A program made the position numbers and the translations under genes. A stretch of DNA of 64,000 nucleotides from NCBI GenBank assembly GCA_963721405.1, contig CAVRJA010000004.1:496001-560000 (forward strand), read 5' to 3'. A model generated the notes under the pieces. The model ran no database searches. It was not told the DNA's origin and worked only from the letters and a program-made list of their open reading frames with translations. The stretch is from JAFNAG01 sp963721405. GTDB lineage: Bacteria; Acidobacteriota; UBA6911. Below are positions 34,847-43,829 of the stretch, piece after piece (position 1 is the stretch's first letter; each line of letters opens with the position of its first letter).

Positions 34847-35731
34847 GGTTCAAGATTAGCTGAGGAGGCCTGAAAAACTCGGGCAGAAGCCCTGAAAAAG
34901 TCATGTGAAAGCTCAGAAGAATTTATAAACGCAGGCCGAAAATCGCCTGCCCCCAGGATGGGGCAGCGTGAGTTGCCCGGATTCTGTGCCCTTGGGCCAG
35001 TGACAACGCCAGTTAGCCCCGTTCCCGATTGGTTTCCGATTCGCGGGGGATAGTCGAAATAAGCTGCATGGAACCGGGAGAGGCACCCGGGGGTGGGGTG
35101 GCTTGGCTTCCGATGAGGATGCGTTATGTCAACCGCCACCCGCCATTTGCCTCGATTCCCCTCTCCGGGACTGGCCAGAGGCCATTTTGCTGCAATCCTG
35201 CGTCGTTGGCTGCGGGATTTTGGCGCACTTCTGGCGCACTTCTGGCGCACTTCTATCAAGCAAGAGCGGATAAACGCTGCCGAAAAATCAAACTCGATAT
35301 CACGGTCCGGCAGGGCAGGCAATCGGCGGGGGTATCGAATGCAGGCCAAGGCACGACTCGGTCAGGCTCCGGGTCAGAGAAGTGAAACGTGGTGAGATGT
35401 AAATCCCGGCCGGATTCTCCAGCCATGAAAAACGAGCTTGAGCCTCGCTCCTATGGACGGAACGACGCGAGCACGGCTGTCAGACGCTCGGAAGTGAAAC
35501 GCACTACCTCATGAATCTGCCGATTCGTGGCCCGCCGGTGATGCAATGAGTAACCTGAGCGGAGCCCGGCATGAAGATCTTCCACCGGACCCTTCGTCAC
35601 CTTCCGAGGCAATCTTCGCGACTTGTCGGTGGCCCTGGAGTCATGACATTTTCGTTCCCAGGGGGCTCGGGAAAGTCGGCAAACCGGAGCATCAGCTATA
35701 GGGGCGGGCAAATGGAGTTTTCGCATTCTGT
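34847..35731. other. Long intergenic region with an 11-bp triple tandem repeat
   Basis: No gene was recognised in about 900 bp. Three perfect copies of TGGCGCACTTC occupy 35221-35253. A minus-strand frame (35451-35825) is open but shows no family resemblance. Confidence 0.4.
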
Positions 35732-35737
35732 TATAAT
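35732..35737 (+). promoter_or_regulatory. Extended -10 promoter element of gatB
   Basis: TGTTATAAT (TGn-TATAAT) with the hexamer at 35732-35737, about 36 bp before the preferred ATG. No good -35 box is visible, which is usual for extended -10 promoters. Confidence 0.5.
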
Positions 35738-35773
35738 TGCGGTTTTGTGGAGGAAGCCAGGGGGGACGCCTCG

Positions 35774-37243
35774 ATGGAACTGGAGCCGGTGATCGGACTC
35801 GAAGTGCATGCTCAGCTCCTGACACGCAGCAAGTTATTCTGTGGATGCAGCACCACGTTCGGCGCGCCGCCCAATTCGCAGACCTGCCCCGTATGCCTGG
35901 GGTTGCCCGGCGCCCTCCCAGTGCTCAATCGCGAAGCCGTCTCCATGGCGGTCAGGGCCGCTCAGGCGCTGCAGTGCACCGTTCATCCCCTATCGGTGTT
36001 CGCGCGCAAGAATTACTTTTATCCCGACCTGCCGAAGGGATATCAGATTTCACAGTTTGATCGTCCGCTGGCTACCCGCGGCGCCGTCAAGGTCCTTTCT
36101 GGCGAGAGGACCGAAGACGGGCACATCGTCAACCGGCGCGAGAAGATCTTCGGCATCACGCGCCTTCACCTCGAGGAGGATGCCGGCAAGTCGATTCACG
36201 ACGGCATGCCCGAGTCCGGCGCCAAGTCGTATGTCAATCTCAACCGCAGCGGCGTGCCGCTGATCGAGATCGTGAGCGAACCAGACTTCCGGAGCAGCCA
36301 GGAGGCATACGATTACGTCACTCAATTGCGCAAGGTTCTACTCTATCTCGGCGTCTGCGACGGCAACATGGAGGAAGGGAGCCTTCGCTGCGATGCCAAC
36401 GTCTCCGTGCGTGCGGCGGGATCGGCCTCGTTCGGCACAAAAGTCGAAGTCAAGAACCTGAATTCGTTCCGCTTCCTGCAGCGCGCGCTCGACCACGAAA
36501 TCGAACGGCAGTCGCGGGTGATCCGCGAAGGGGGCCGCATTCTCCAGGAGACCAGGTTATGGGACGAGGCGAACAACTGCACCGCCGTCATGCGAACCAA
36601 GGAAGAGGCGCATGACTACCGTTATTTCCCCGAACCCGACCTTCCGCCCCTCAAGCTGGATCCCGCATGGATCGATTCGTTGACGGATTCCCTTCCCGAA
36701 TTGCCGCACGAAAAGACTCAGCGGTTCATGGCGGAATACCGGCTGTCCGGCGATGAGGCTCTGCAGATCACCGCCGGCATGGCGCTGGCAGCCTACTTCG
36801 AAGAGTGCGCACATGCCGCCGGGAATCCGCGAGCGGCGTTCAACTGGATCACGGGGGACCTGGCCTATGCCATCAAGGGAACCGGCGGGGGAATCGAATC
36901 TTGCCTCATGACGCCGGGGCGGCTGGCCGCGCTCATACGCATGGTCGACGCAGGCGAGATCTCCGGAAAGATCGCAAAGACCGTTTTCGCGGAGATGTTC
37001 CGCAGTGGCGAGGCGCCGGAAGCGATCGTTCGCCGGCTGGGGCTGGTCCAGATCAGCGACGAAGGCGCGCTTGCAGCCATGATCGACGGCGTGATGGCCG
37101 CAAATCCGAAGCAGTTGGCCGAATATCGCGCCGGCAAGGAAAAACTGCTTGGCTATTTTGCGGGACAAGTGATGAAGGAATCCAAAGGCCAGGCAAATCC
37201 GCAAGTGCTGAATGAGCTGCTTAAACGGAAGTTGAGAGGATAG
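35774..37243 (+). CDS. gatB: Aspartyl/glutamyl-tRNA(Asn/Gln) amidotransferase subunit B
   Basis: About 489 residues. MELEPVIGLEVHAQLLTRSK, CGCSTTFGAPPNSQTCPVCL (zinc cysteines), GLPGALPVLN, YFYPDLPKGYQISQFDRPL and DYRYFPEPDLPPL are GatB signatures. The C-terminal YqeY-like tail domain ends VMKESKGQANPQVLNELLKR. It transamidates misacylated Glu-tRNA(Gln) and Asp-tRNA(Asn) with GatA and GatC, which are not in the window. ATG 35774 has AGGGGGG 8-9 bp upstream. An in-frame GTG at 35747 would start at the transcription start and is less likely. Confidence 0.95.
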   Translation: MELEPVIGLEVHAQLLTRSKLFCGCSTTFGAPPNSQTCPVCLGLPGALPVLNREAVSMAVRAAQALQCTVHPLSVFARKNYFYPDLPKGYQISQFDRPLATRGAVKVLSGERTEDGHIVNRREKIFGITRLHLEEDAGKSIHDGMPESGAKSYVNLNRSGVPLIEIVSEPDFRSSQEAYDYVTQLRKVLLYLGVCDGNMEEGSLRCDANVSVRAAGSASFGTKVEVKNLNSFRFLQRALDHEIERQSRVIREGGRILQETRLWDEANNCTAVMRTKEEAHDYRYFPEPDLPPLKLDPAWIDSLTDSLPELPHEKTQRFMAEYRLSGDEALQITAGMALAAYFEECAHAAGNPRAAFNWITGDLAYAIKGTGGGIESCLMTPGRLAALIRMVDAGEISGKIAKTVFAEMFRSGEAPEAIVRRLGLVQISDEGALAAMIDGVMAANPKQLAEYRAGKEKLLGYFAGQVMKESKGQANPQVLNELLKRKLRG

Positions 37244-37258
37244 TCCAATCCCGGAAGA

Positions 37259-37366
37259 CGGACTTTGGACCTTAGACTTTAGACCTTAGACCGAAGCGGA
37301 GACTGTTGTGAAATCTGATGTCTGAGGTCTTAAGTCTCAGGTCTAATGTCTAAAGTCTAATGTCTT
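37259..37366. repeat. Inverted pair of GACYTTA-type heptamer arrays
   Basis: Tandem heptamers of type GACTTTG/GACCTTA (37259-37292) face an inverted set of GTCTAAT/GTCTAAA (37320-37366), separated by ~25 bp. They fill the gap between gatB and the Mut7-C gene. Confidence 0.8.
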
Positions 37367-37388
37367 GTGCCGAAGGCCGGAGTTTTCA

Positions 37389-37937
37389 ATGACCAAAGCG
37401 GAGTCCCGCAAACACGCAGCTACGCTCCGGCAGCGTCAGATTCGCTCGAAGGCCTTTTGCCCGCCGTCCGATGGGTCCTCTCCCCGTTTTGTCGCCGATG
37501 TCATGCTCGGGCGCCTCGCTAAATGGCTGCGCATTGCAGGGTTCGACGTCCTCTACTCGAACCGGTTTGCCGACGACGAACTGGTGGCGCTGTCGGCCTC
37601 CGAAGACCGGATCCTGCTGTCGCGGGACACCCGACTCCTGGTGCGTAGAGTCGTGAAGCGGTTTATTTTTCTGGAGAGCGAGCAGATCCAGGCGCAGATC
37701 AGGCAGGTGTTCGAGGTAACGGGGACTCACACTTTGCCCGGCGTCCTTACCCGCTGCCTCTCCTGCAACGACGTCCTGCTGGAAGCGCCGCGCGAGCGGG
37801 TGCGCGAACGAGTCCCGCCCTTCGTATTCGCGACCCAGGTTCAATTCAAGACCTGCCCGAGATGCAGCAAGATCTACTGGGCGGGCACCCACCGTCAATC
37901 CGTCGTTCGCATCCTCGAGAAACTCCTCAGCTCATGA
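37389..37937 (+). CDS. Mut7-C RNase-domain protein
   Basis: A 182-residue protein. FVADVMLGRLAKWLRIAGFD, then DDELVALSASEDRILLSRDT and RLLVRRVVKRF follow the PIN-like Mut7-C pattern. Aspartates lie in FVADVMLG, FADDEL and SRDTRL. A C-terminal zinc ribbon has CLSCNDVL and CPRCSKIYW. Members are predicted RNases. ATG 37389 is chosen; a TTG start at 37365 would read out of the heptamer array. It sits between gatB and rnr, suggesting a translation/RNA decay neighbourhood. Confidence 0.82.
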   Translation: MTKAESRKHAATLRQRQIRSKAFCPPSDGSSPRFVADVMLGRLAKWLRIAGFDVLYSNRFADDELVALSASEDRILLSRDTRLLVRRVVKRFIFLESEQIQAQIRQVFEVTGTHTLPGVLTRCLSCNDVLLEAPRERVRERVPPFVFATQVQFKTCPRCSKIYWAGTHRQSVVRILEKLLSS

Positions 37938-38257
37938 CCTGCGCGAAGAGCCTGTCCGGCAAATGAGAGCGTGCGCCGCAAAGACCTCCGCGCGGCGTGG
38001 CCGCAACTGAAAGGATCACCTCAGAGCTCCTGTAACAGGCATGTCACTCATTGGAATCAGAAACTTCGATCCGGGCACAGGCATAGGATCGGAAAATGTC
38101 GAAGTCTTCCTGCGGCCGCGGGCTTCAGCCCGCAGCTTCCGTATCGACACTGGCGTGGTTCCGCCGCGGGCGGGACTGCTGCGGAATCAGCCGCAGGGGC
38201 CTGATTGGCGACCGGGCTGAAGCCCGGGGCCACTGAGTTCAGCCCGCAGGCACTTCC
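37938..38257. repeat. Intergenic palindromic repeats (GGGCTTCAGCCC family)
   Basis: GCGGGCTTCAGCCCGC (38118-38133) and CCGGGCTGAAGCCCGG (38212-38227), with a third half-copy TTCAGCCCGC at 38239, form REP-like hairpins upstream of rnr. No gene lies here. Confidence 0.7.
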
Positions 38258-38344
38258 ATGCGTTTGGGTGCGACTCCGACGCATAAACGTATCAAGTCTG
38301 ATGCCTGCGGGTTGAATGGTATGATTGCGGCGGGAGGGAGATAT

Positions 38345-40519
38345 TTGCTCACAGCGGCACAGAAACAGGAAGTACTGAAGTTTGTTCGCGGCCGCGGCGA
38401 CCGGATGTTCACGTTTCGAGAAGTCGTGCGGCTGCTGGATCTCGAAAGCGACGAGCGGCGCAACCTCCAACGCTACCTGGACGAACTCGACGAAGAGGGC
38501 GTCATTCACCGCATCAAACGCGGCCGCTATGCGTCCCCCTCCAGGGAGGCGCTGGTGTCCGGGGTCCTCAGCTGTCACCGGGACGGCTACGGTTTTGTGC
38601 GCCCGGACGAGCGCACCGTGTGCGACCAGGATGTGTTCGTTCCCGCGCGGAACATGGAAGAAGCCATGCACGGGGACCGGGTCCTGATCAAGGTCGCGAG
38701 GAAGAAGCGGGTTTCTCGCCCCGGCCGCCGCGGGCGCCGGGCGCCGGATGAGCCCGAAGAGCGGCTCGAAGGGACCGTGCTCCGGGTTCTGGAGCGCGCG
38801 CACCCAATCATCGTCGGGCGCTACTACGAGCACCCGCGATTCCCAATGGTCGTTCCACTGGACACCCGGATGTTTCGGGAGATCCTGGTGCCGAACGCGC
38901 AAAACAAGGGCGCCCGCAACGGCCAGATTGTGGCGGTAACGCTCTCAGTGCCGCCGGGCCGGCACCAGGCGCCCCAGGGGCGTGTGGTCCAGATTCTGGG
39001 CTACCCCGGCGACAAAGACATCGAATACAAGATCGTAGAGCACAAGTACGGCCTGCCGGTGGAGTTCAGCCCGCGGACCCTCGCGGAAGTGGCGTCCTCG
39101 CCGGATCGTGTTCAGGAACAGGAGCGCGCAGGCAGGGAAGACTTTCGCGACGAACCGGCGGTCACCATCGACGGCGAAAAGGCTCGCGACTTCGACGACG
39201 CCGTTACCCTGGAAAAGCTCTCCACGGGGCACTACCTCCTCGGCGTGCACATCGCCGACGTCTCCCATTACGTGCGGGAAGGAACGGCCGTCGATGAGGA
39301 TGCTTACACGAGAGGCACATCCGTCTATTTTCCGGACCGCGCGATCCCGATGCTGCCGCCTGCGCTCTCGAGCGGGATCTGCAGCCTGAAGCCGGGCGAG
39401 GACCGGCTGGTTTTTTCGGTCATCATGGAGGTCGACGGAAGGGGGCAAGTGCTCAGCCGCCGTTTCTCCGAAGCCCTGATCCGCAGCCGAGCGCGCATGA
39501 CCTACAAGGCACTGGCCCGCATCCTCGAGGAGCGTGACCCGGAGGAGCGCCGGCGACATGCGGAGCTGGTGCCGATGTTCGAGGCCATGGAGGAACTCTG
39601 CCTGATCCTGTCCAGGAAGAGGTATCGCCGCGGCGCCGTCGATTTCGATCTGCCGGAAGCGGAGATCGAACTCGACCGGAGCGGGCGCGTCATCAGCGTG
39701 ATGCCCGCCGATCGCAACATCGCTCATCGCATCATCGAAGAGTTCATGCTGCTCGCCAACGAGACGGTCGCGGATCGGCTGATCGAATCGGGCGGCCCGG
39801 CTCTGTTCCGGATCCACGAAAAGCCCGACGCGCAAAAGGTGCAGGAATTCGCCGAGTTCGCCCTGGCGCTCGGGTACACTCTCGATGGACGCAACGACGA
39901 ATACCGCCCGCGCGATTTCCAGAAGTTCGTGGCCCAACTGGAAGGAAAACCCGAGGCGCGGTTCCTCTGCTACCTGATGCTGCGGTCTTTCATGCAGGCG
40001 CGCTACTCGGCCGAGAACCTCGGGCATTTCGGGCTCGCCGCGACTCAGTACACGCATTTCACGTCGCCGATCCGGCGCTACCCTGACCTGGTGGTGCACC
40101 GTCTCCTCAAGCAGTGTTTGAAGCAACGCCCGCCGGAAGAGTGGCAGGGAGAAATGGCAACACGCCTGCCGGAGATCGCAACCCACACCTCTGGCCGCGA
40201 ACGCAACTCGGACGAAGCCGAGCGGGAGATCGAGAAAATCAAGAAAGTTCAGTTCATGGCCGACAAGGTCGGCGATGAGTTCGAAGGCATCGTCTTTTCC
40301 GTTATCCGCCAGGGCTTTTTTGTCGAGCTGCTGGAACACTTCGTGGAAGGATTCGTCCCCGCCGGAACACTGATCGACGACAACTACTCGTACAGGGAAA
40401 GGACACACTCCTTCGTCGGCGAGCGCCACCACCGTCACTTCAAGCTGGGATCGAGGGTCATGGTACGCCTCGACCAAGCCGACCAGGAGACCTTCCGGCT
40501 CACCTTTTCCGTTGTCTGA
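38345..40519 (+). CDS. rnr: Ribonuclease R
   Basis: About 724 residues, a 3'-5' exoribonuclease of the RNB family. An N-terminal winged helix (TFREVVRLLDLESDERRNLQ) and cold-shock domains (GVLSCHRDGYGFVRPDE) precede the RNB core. The core contains TIDGEKARDFDDAVTLE, with its metal-binding aspartates, then GVHIADVSHYVREG, YFPDRAIPMLP and HFTSPIRRYPDLVVHR. A C-terminal S1 domain (GDEFEGIVFSVIRQGFFVEL) follows, without the long basic tail of E. coli RNase R. TTG 38345 has GGAGG (38333-38337) at 7 bp; ATG 38321 and ATG 38258 are in frame but lie in or before repeat sequence. Confidence 0.92.
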   Translation: MLTAAQKQEVLKFVRGRGDRMFTFREVVRLLDLESDERRNLQRYLDELDEEGVIHRIKRGRYASPSREALVSGVLSCHRDGYGFVRPDERTVCDQDVFVPARNMEEAMHGDRVLIKVARKKRVSRPGRRGRRAPDEPEERLEGTVLRVLERAHPIIVGRYYEHPRFPMVVPLDTRMFREILVPNAQNKGARNGQIVAVTLSVPPGRHQAPQGRVVQILGYPGDKDIEYKIVEHKYGLPVEFSPRTLAEVASSPDRVQEQERAGREDFRDEPAVTIDGEKARDFDDAVTLEKLSTGHYLLGVHIADVSHYVREGTAVDEDAYTRGTSVYFPDRAIPMLPPALSSGICSLKPGEDRLVFSVIMEVDGRGQVLSRRFSEALIRSRARMTYKALARILEERDPEERRRHAELVPMFEAMEELCLILSRKRYRRGAVDFDLPEAEIELDRSGRVISVMPADRNIAHRIIEEFMLLANETVADRLIESGGPALFRIHEKPDAQKVQEFAEFALALGYTLDGRNDEYRPRDFQKFVAQLEGKPEARFLCYLMLRSFMQARYSAENLGHFGLAATQYTHFTSPIRRYPDLVVHRLLKQCLKQRPPEEWQGEMATRLPEIATHTSGRERNSDEAEREIEKIKKVQFMADKVGDEFEGIVFSVIRQGFFVELLEHFVEGFVPAGTLIDDNYSYRERTHSFVGERHHRHFKLGSRVMVRLDQADQETFRLTFSVV

Positions 40520-40523
40520 CCCC

Positions 40524-40733
40524 GGGAGCGCCGGCGGGCGCTACTCCATTTCCGATCTCCTTTCGTACGTGCCAACCCGGCAGTAACCGGATTGTTTTCG
40601 ACGTATGCCGCCGCATCGCCGAATTTTTCGCCGGTACGAAACAAATCTCAGGAAACGCTATCGAACAGGCGACGCGCGTCGGAGATTCGGGCCGTATCAG
40701 TGAAAAAAGAGCCGGCGAGTCGCCGGCGCTCCC
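40524..40733. mobile_element. Decayed RAYT-type transposase fragment between inverted REP sequences
   Basis: GGGAGCGCCGGCG (40524-40536) and its inverse CGCCGGCGCTCCC (40721-40733) bound about 185 bp. The minus strand within reads AAAYVENNPVTAGLARTKGD and KWSSARR, the C-terminal signature of REP-associated tyrosine transposases (YIxxNPVxAGLVxxPxDWxWSSAR). The catalytic HUH and tyrosine parts are absent. The remnant continues slightly beyond rnr's stop codon. Confidence 0.7.
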
Positions 40734-40818
40734 GGCGCCCCTGATTGTGTGCACTTTTTTTTCTCACGCGTGTAATAATCGGGCCGCCCGCGCGTTAGGC
40801 ATAGTGAGGCGACCGGAT

Positions 40819-41337
40819 ATGGAAACAGCCAGCCAGCAACTCGACGCGCGGCCCATCGTCATGACTTCACCAATGGGTTTTGCGGAACTGTACGAACGCT
40901 ACTACGCCGCGGTCTACCGGGCGGCCCTCCGCGTCACCGGGAATCCGGCCGATGCCGAGGACGTGCTCCAGACCGTCTTTCTCCGTGTCCTGAACCAGGG
41001 CGGACGCCCGGATGCTGCGCAGATGCCGGAGGCATATTTCCGTCGCGCCGCCACCAACGCCGCCCTGGACTTGCTTCGCCGCAGGCTTTCGCACCGCGAG
41101 GCCCAACTCGAAGACGGTGCGGCGCACGCGGCTGTCGAAAGCCCGGCGCTGCTGAAGGAGCGGCTGCGGCGCGCCATCGCCACGCTGGAAACGGGCGACG
41201 CGGTGGTGTTCCTGCTGCGCTTCGTCGAGGGGTTTTCCAACGGCGAGCTGGCCGAGATGTTCGGCATGGAAAAGAACAACATGGCAGTTCGGCTGCACCG
41301 TATCCGGCAGACGCTGCAGGCTGAAATGCAACGTTAA
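40819..41337 (+). CDS. ECF-type RNA polymerase sigma factor
   Basis: 172 residues: region 2 (FAELYERYYAAVYRAALRVT, NPADAEDVLQTVFLRVLNQ) and region 4 (TLETGDAVVFLLRFVEGFSN, GELAEMFGMEKNNMAVRLHR). It lies 14 bp before a membrane protein with a zinc-binding anti-sigma motif, so the pair is a likely sigma/anti-sigma module. It is followed by an ABC system that may be its regulon. ATG 40819 has GAGGCG about 9 bp upstream; ATG 40861 (MTSPMGF) is another possible start. Confidence 0.9.
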   Translation: METASQQLDARPIVMTSPMGFAELYERYYAAVYRAALRVTGNPADAEDVLQTVFLRVLNQGGRPDAAQMPEAYFRRAATNAALDLLRRRLSHREAQLEDGAAHAAVESPALLKERLRRAIATLETGDAVVFLLRFVEGFSNGELAEMFGMEKNNMAVRLHRIRQTLQAEMQR

Positions 41338-41351
41338 ACAGGAGGTCGGCG

Positions 41352-43802
41352 ATGTCCGAAGATCGTTTGGGAAAAGCCTTGGAAGCAATGAAGAATGAGA
41401 GTGCCAGTCCTCAGGAACTTGCCGGGGCGCGGGCGCGGGTGTGGGAAAGGCTGGGAATCCCCGGCGCATCGGCATGCGCCGAATTTCGGCCGGAATTGCG
41501 CGTGTACATGGAAGGCCGGATGGACGGCAGCCGGCGGATGCTGCTGGAGGACCACCTCAGCCGCTGCCCGCAGTGCCGGACGCAGGTGGCCGAGCTGAGA
41601 GGCGAGCGGAAACCGGCCGCTGTGCTGCGACCCCATGTGTCCTGGTTGCCGCGGTGGGGCGCCTGGGCGGCAGCGGCTGCACTGGTCCTTGTGGCGCTCT
41701 ACCTGGGACGCGACCGGATCGACACGCTGCTGGCGCCGGGCGGTCCGCGAGCCACGGTCGCCTCCGCCGGCGGTGGGCTGTACCGGGTGCCCGGCGGAGC
41801 GCTGCAAACCGGCGCCGCCTTCGGCGAAGGGGAAGTGGTCCGCACCGGGCCAGGCGCCCGCGCCGTGCTTCGTCTGGCCGACGGGTCGTTGGTTGATGTC
41901 AACGAGGGTACCGAGCTGTTCGTGAACGCCGCATGGAGCGGCCAGACCATCCACCTCCAGCGCGGCGACATCATCGTCCGGGCGGCCAAGCAGCGCCGAG
42001 GGCAACTGCGTGTACAGACACGGGATTCGGTAGCATCGGTCAAGGGCACGGTGTTCGCCGTGTCCTCCGGAATCGGCGGCTCGGTCGTTTCGGTGATCGA
42101 AGGTTCGGTGGCGGTCTCGCAGCCCGGCGTCGAGGTCGTGCTGAGACCGGGGGAACAGGCTGCATCCAACCCGGCGCTTGCAGAATCGGTGCAGGAGGCG
42201 ATCTCGTGGAGTCCCGATGCAGAGACCTATGTCGAGCTTCTGGCGTCCTTCGCAAAGGTCGAGAAGCAGATCGCCCAGATGCAGCCCCCGGCGTTGCGCA
42301 CCCAGAGCCGGCTGCTCCAGTACCTGCCGGCGAATGCGGTTGCGTACGGCGCGGTGCCGAATCTCAGCGGAACCGTCAGCATGGCCATAACGCTGTTTGA
42401 GCAGCAGTCGGCCGAAAATCCCACTTTCAGCGAGTGGTGGAACAGCGGCACGGGCCAGGACCTGAAGGCGCTCATCGAGCGTATCCAGACGGTGACACCG
42501 CTGCTCGGCGAGGAGATCGTTTTCAGCCTCTCGACGAGCGCGCCGGGAGCGAAGGATCAAATTCCGATGGTCGCCGCTGAAGTGCAGCCGGGCAAGCGGG
42601 CTGAATTGGCAGCCGCATTGGAAGCCCTGCGCGCCGAGGCCGGCGGCGTACCCCTCCCATACTCTCTGACCGACACGGTGATTGTCGTCTCCGACTCGCA
42701 GACGAACTTGAGCTGGGTTCTCGAGCACCTGGGTCAGGGCGCGACAACTCCGTTCGGCGCGGCGGTCGCGGCCCGCTACCAGCGCGGCGCCGGCTGGCTG
42801 CTCGGTGTGGACACGGAACCCACCCTCGCTGCTGCGTCGGGCTCCGCCGAGGCCGCAGTAACGGGTGCATCGCAATTGAAATACTTCTTCATCGAACAGC
42901 GCGCCGCCCAGGGCGCCGAGGAGAATGAAGTTACGATCGTGTTCAAGGGACCGCGCATGGGCATGGCCTCATGGCTTGCAGACTCCGGCTCCGGAGGCGC
43001 GGCCGAGTACCTTTCGAGCGACGCCGTTGCGGCCATCTACGCGTCCACCCGGGAGCCGCGGCAGTTGTTCGACGAGCTCATGGCGCAGCTTGCCAAATCG
43101 AGCCCTTCCGCCGATGCGGATCTCGCGGCGGCGGAGGCGCGTCTCGGCGTCGGCTTCGCCGGCAACCTGGCGTCCGCGCTCGGCACGGAATCGGCATTTG
43201 CCCTGGAAGGGCTTTCTGTAACCGGCCCGGTCTGGGTAATGGCGGCGCTCGTGAACAACCAGGCAGTTTTTGACGATTCCCTGGGCAAGCTGGTGGATGT
43301 GTTCAACGCCGAACTGGCGCCGGACGATCAGGCCAGGAGAATCACGGTCAGTCAGGAGACCGTCGACGGGCGGACCTGGACGACGCTCAAGTCGGGCGCA
43401 TTCCCGCTGACAGTCACCTGGACCTACGATCGGGGATACCTGGTCGCGGCATCCGACCGGGGCGCAGCCATGCGTGCCATCGCGACCCGCAACGGCGGTT
43501 TGCCGCTGATCTATTCGTCCGCATTCCAGCAGCAACTGCCGTCTACCGTGGGACTGCATCCGTCGGCGTTCGCCTGGCTGAACACGAAAGGCGCATTCCA
43601 GGGCTTTGCGGCAATGGCGCCGAGCCCGGCCCTCCAGAAACTGGCTGCCGAACGCGACCCGATCCTGGTAGTCTTTAACGGATCCACGGAACAAATTCAC
43701 TCCGCCAGCCGTATTCGGTTATCGGGTCTGATCATGGATATAATGATGCTGCAGAGTCTGGGCCGGGCCCGCACCGGGCCGACCCCCGGAATCCTGCAGT
43801 AG
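41352..43802 (+). CDS. Membrane anti-sigma candidate: zinc finger, FecR domain and long C-terminal domain
   Basis: An 816-residue protein. Near residues 40-80 an anti-sigma zinc motif (CAEFRPEL...HLSRCPQCRTQ, C...HxxxCxxC) is followed by a transmembrane helix (WGAWAAAAALVLVALYLG). A FecR domain then spans ~150-270 (GARAVLRLADGSLVDVNEGT, LQRGDIIVRAA, VASVKGTVFAVSS, VVSVIEGSVAV). The remaining ~540 residues form a duplicated periplasmic region of unknown fold, similar to bacterial DUF3352-type proteins. AGGAGG precedes ATG 41352. It probably holds the ECF sigma factor at the membrane. Confidence 0.8.
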   Translation: MSEDRLGKALEAMKNESASPQELAGARARVWERLGIPGASACAEFRPELRVYMEGRMDGSRRMLLEDHLSRCPQCRTQVAELRGERKPAAVLRPHVSWLPRWGAWAAAAALVLVALYLGRDRIDTLLAPGGPRATVASAGGGLYRVPGGALQTGAAFGEGEVVRTGPGARAVLRLADGSLVDVNEGTELFVNAAWSGQTIHLQRGDIIVRAAKQRRGQLRVQTRDSVASVKGTVFAVSSGIGGSVVSVIEGSVAVSQPGVEVVLRPGEQAASNPALAESVQEAISWSPDAETYVELLASFAKVEKQIAQMQPPALRTQSRLLQYLPANAVAYGAVPNLSGTVSMAITLFEQQSAENPTFSEWWNSGTGQDLKALIERIQTVTPLLGEEIVFSLSTSAPGAKDQIPMVAAEVQPGKRAELAAALEALRAEAGGVPLPYSLTDTVIVVSDSQTNLSWVLEHLGQGATTPFGAAVAARYQRGAGWLLGVDTEPTLAAASGSAEAAVTGASQLKYFFIEQRAAQGAEENEVTIVFKGPRMGMASWLADSGSGGAAEYLSSDAVAAIYASTREPRQLFDELMAQLAKSSPSADADLAAAEARLGVGFAGNLASALGTESAFALEGLSVTGPVWVMAALVNNQAVFDDSLGKLVDVFNAELAPDDQARRITVSQETVDGRTWTTLKSGAFPLTVTWTYDRGYLVAASDRGAAMRAIATRNGGLPLIYSSAFQQQLPSTVGLHPSAFAWLNTKGAFQGFAAMAPSPALQKLAAERDPILVVFNGSTEQIHSASRIRLSGLIMDIMMLQSLGRARTGPTPGILQ

Positions 43803-43829
43803 GCCGGCAAGCTGGCAGGATTGCGCTGA

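Noticed and set aside
35451..35825. Minus-strand frame upstream of gatB
   Set aside because: It overlaps the gatB promoter and start, and no part of the translation is recognisable.
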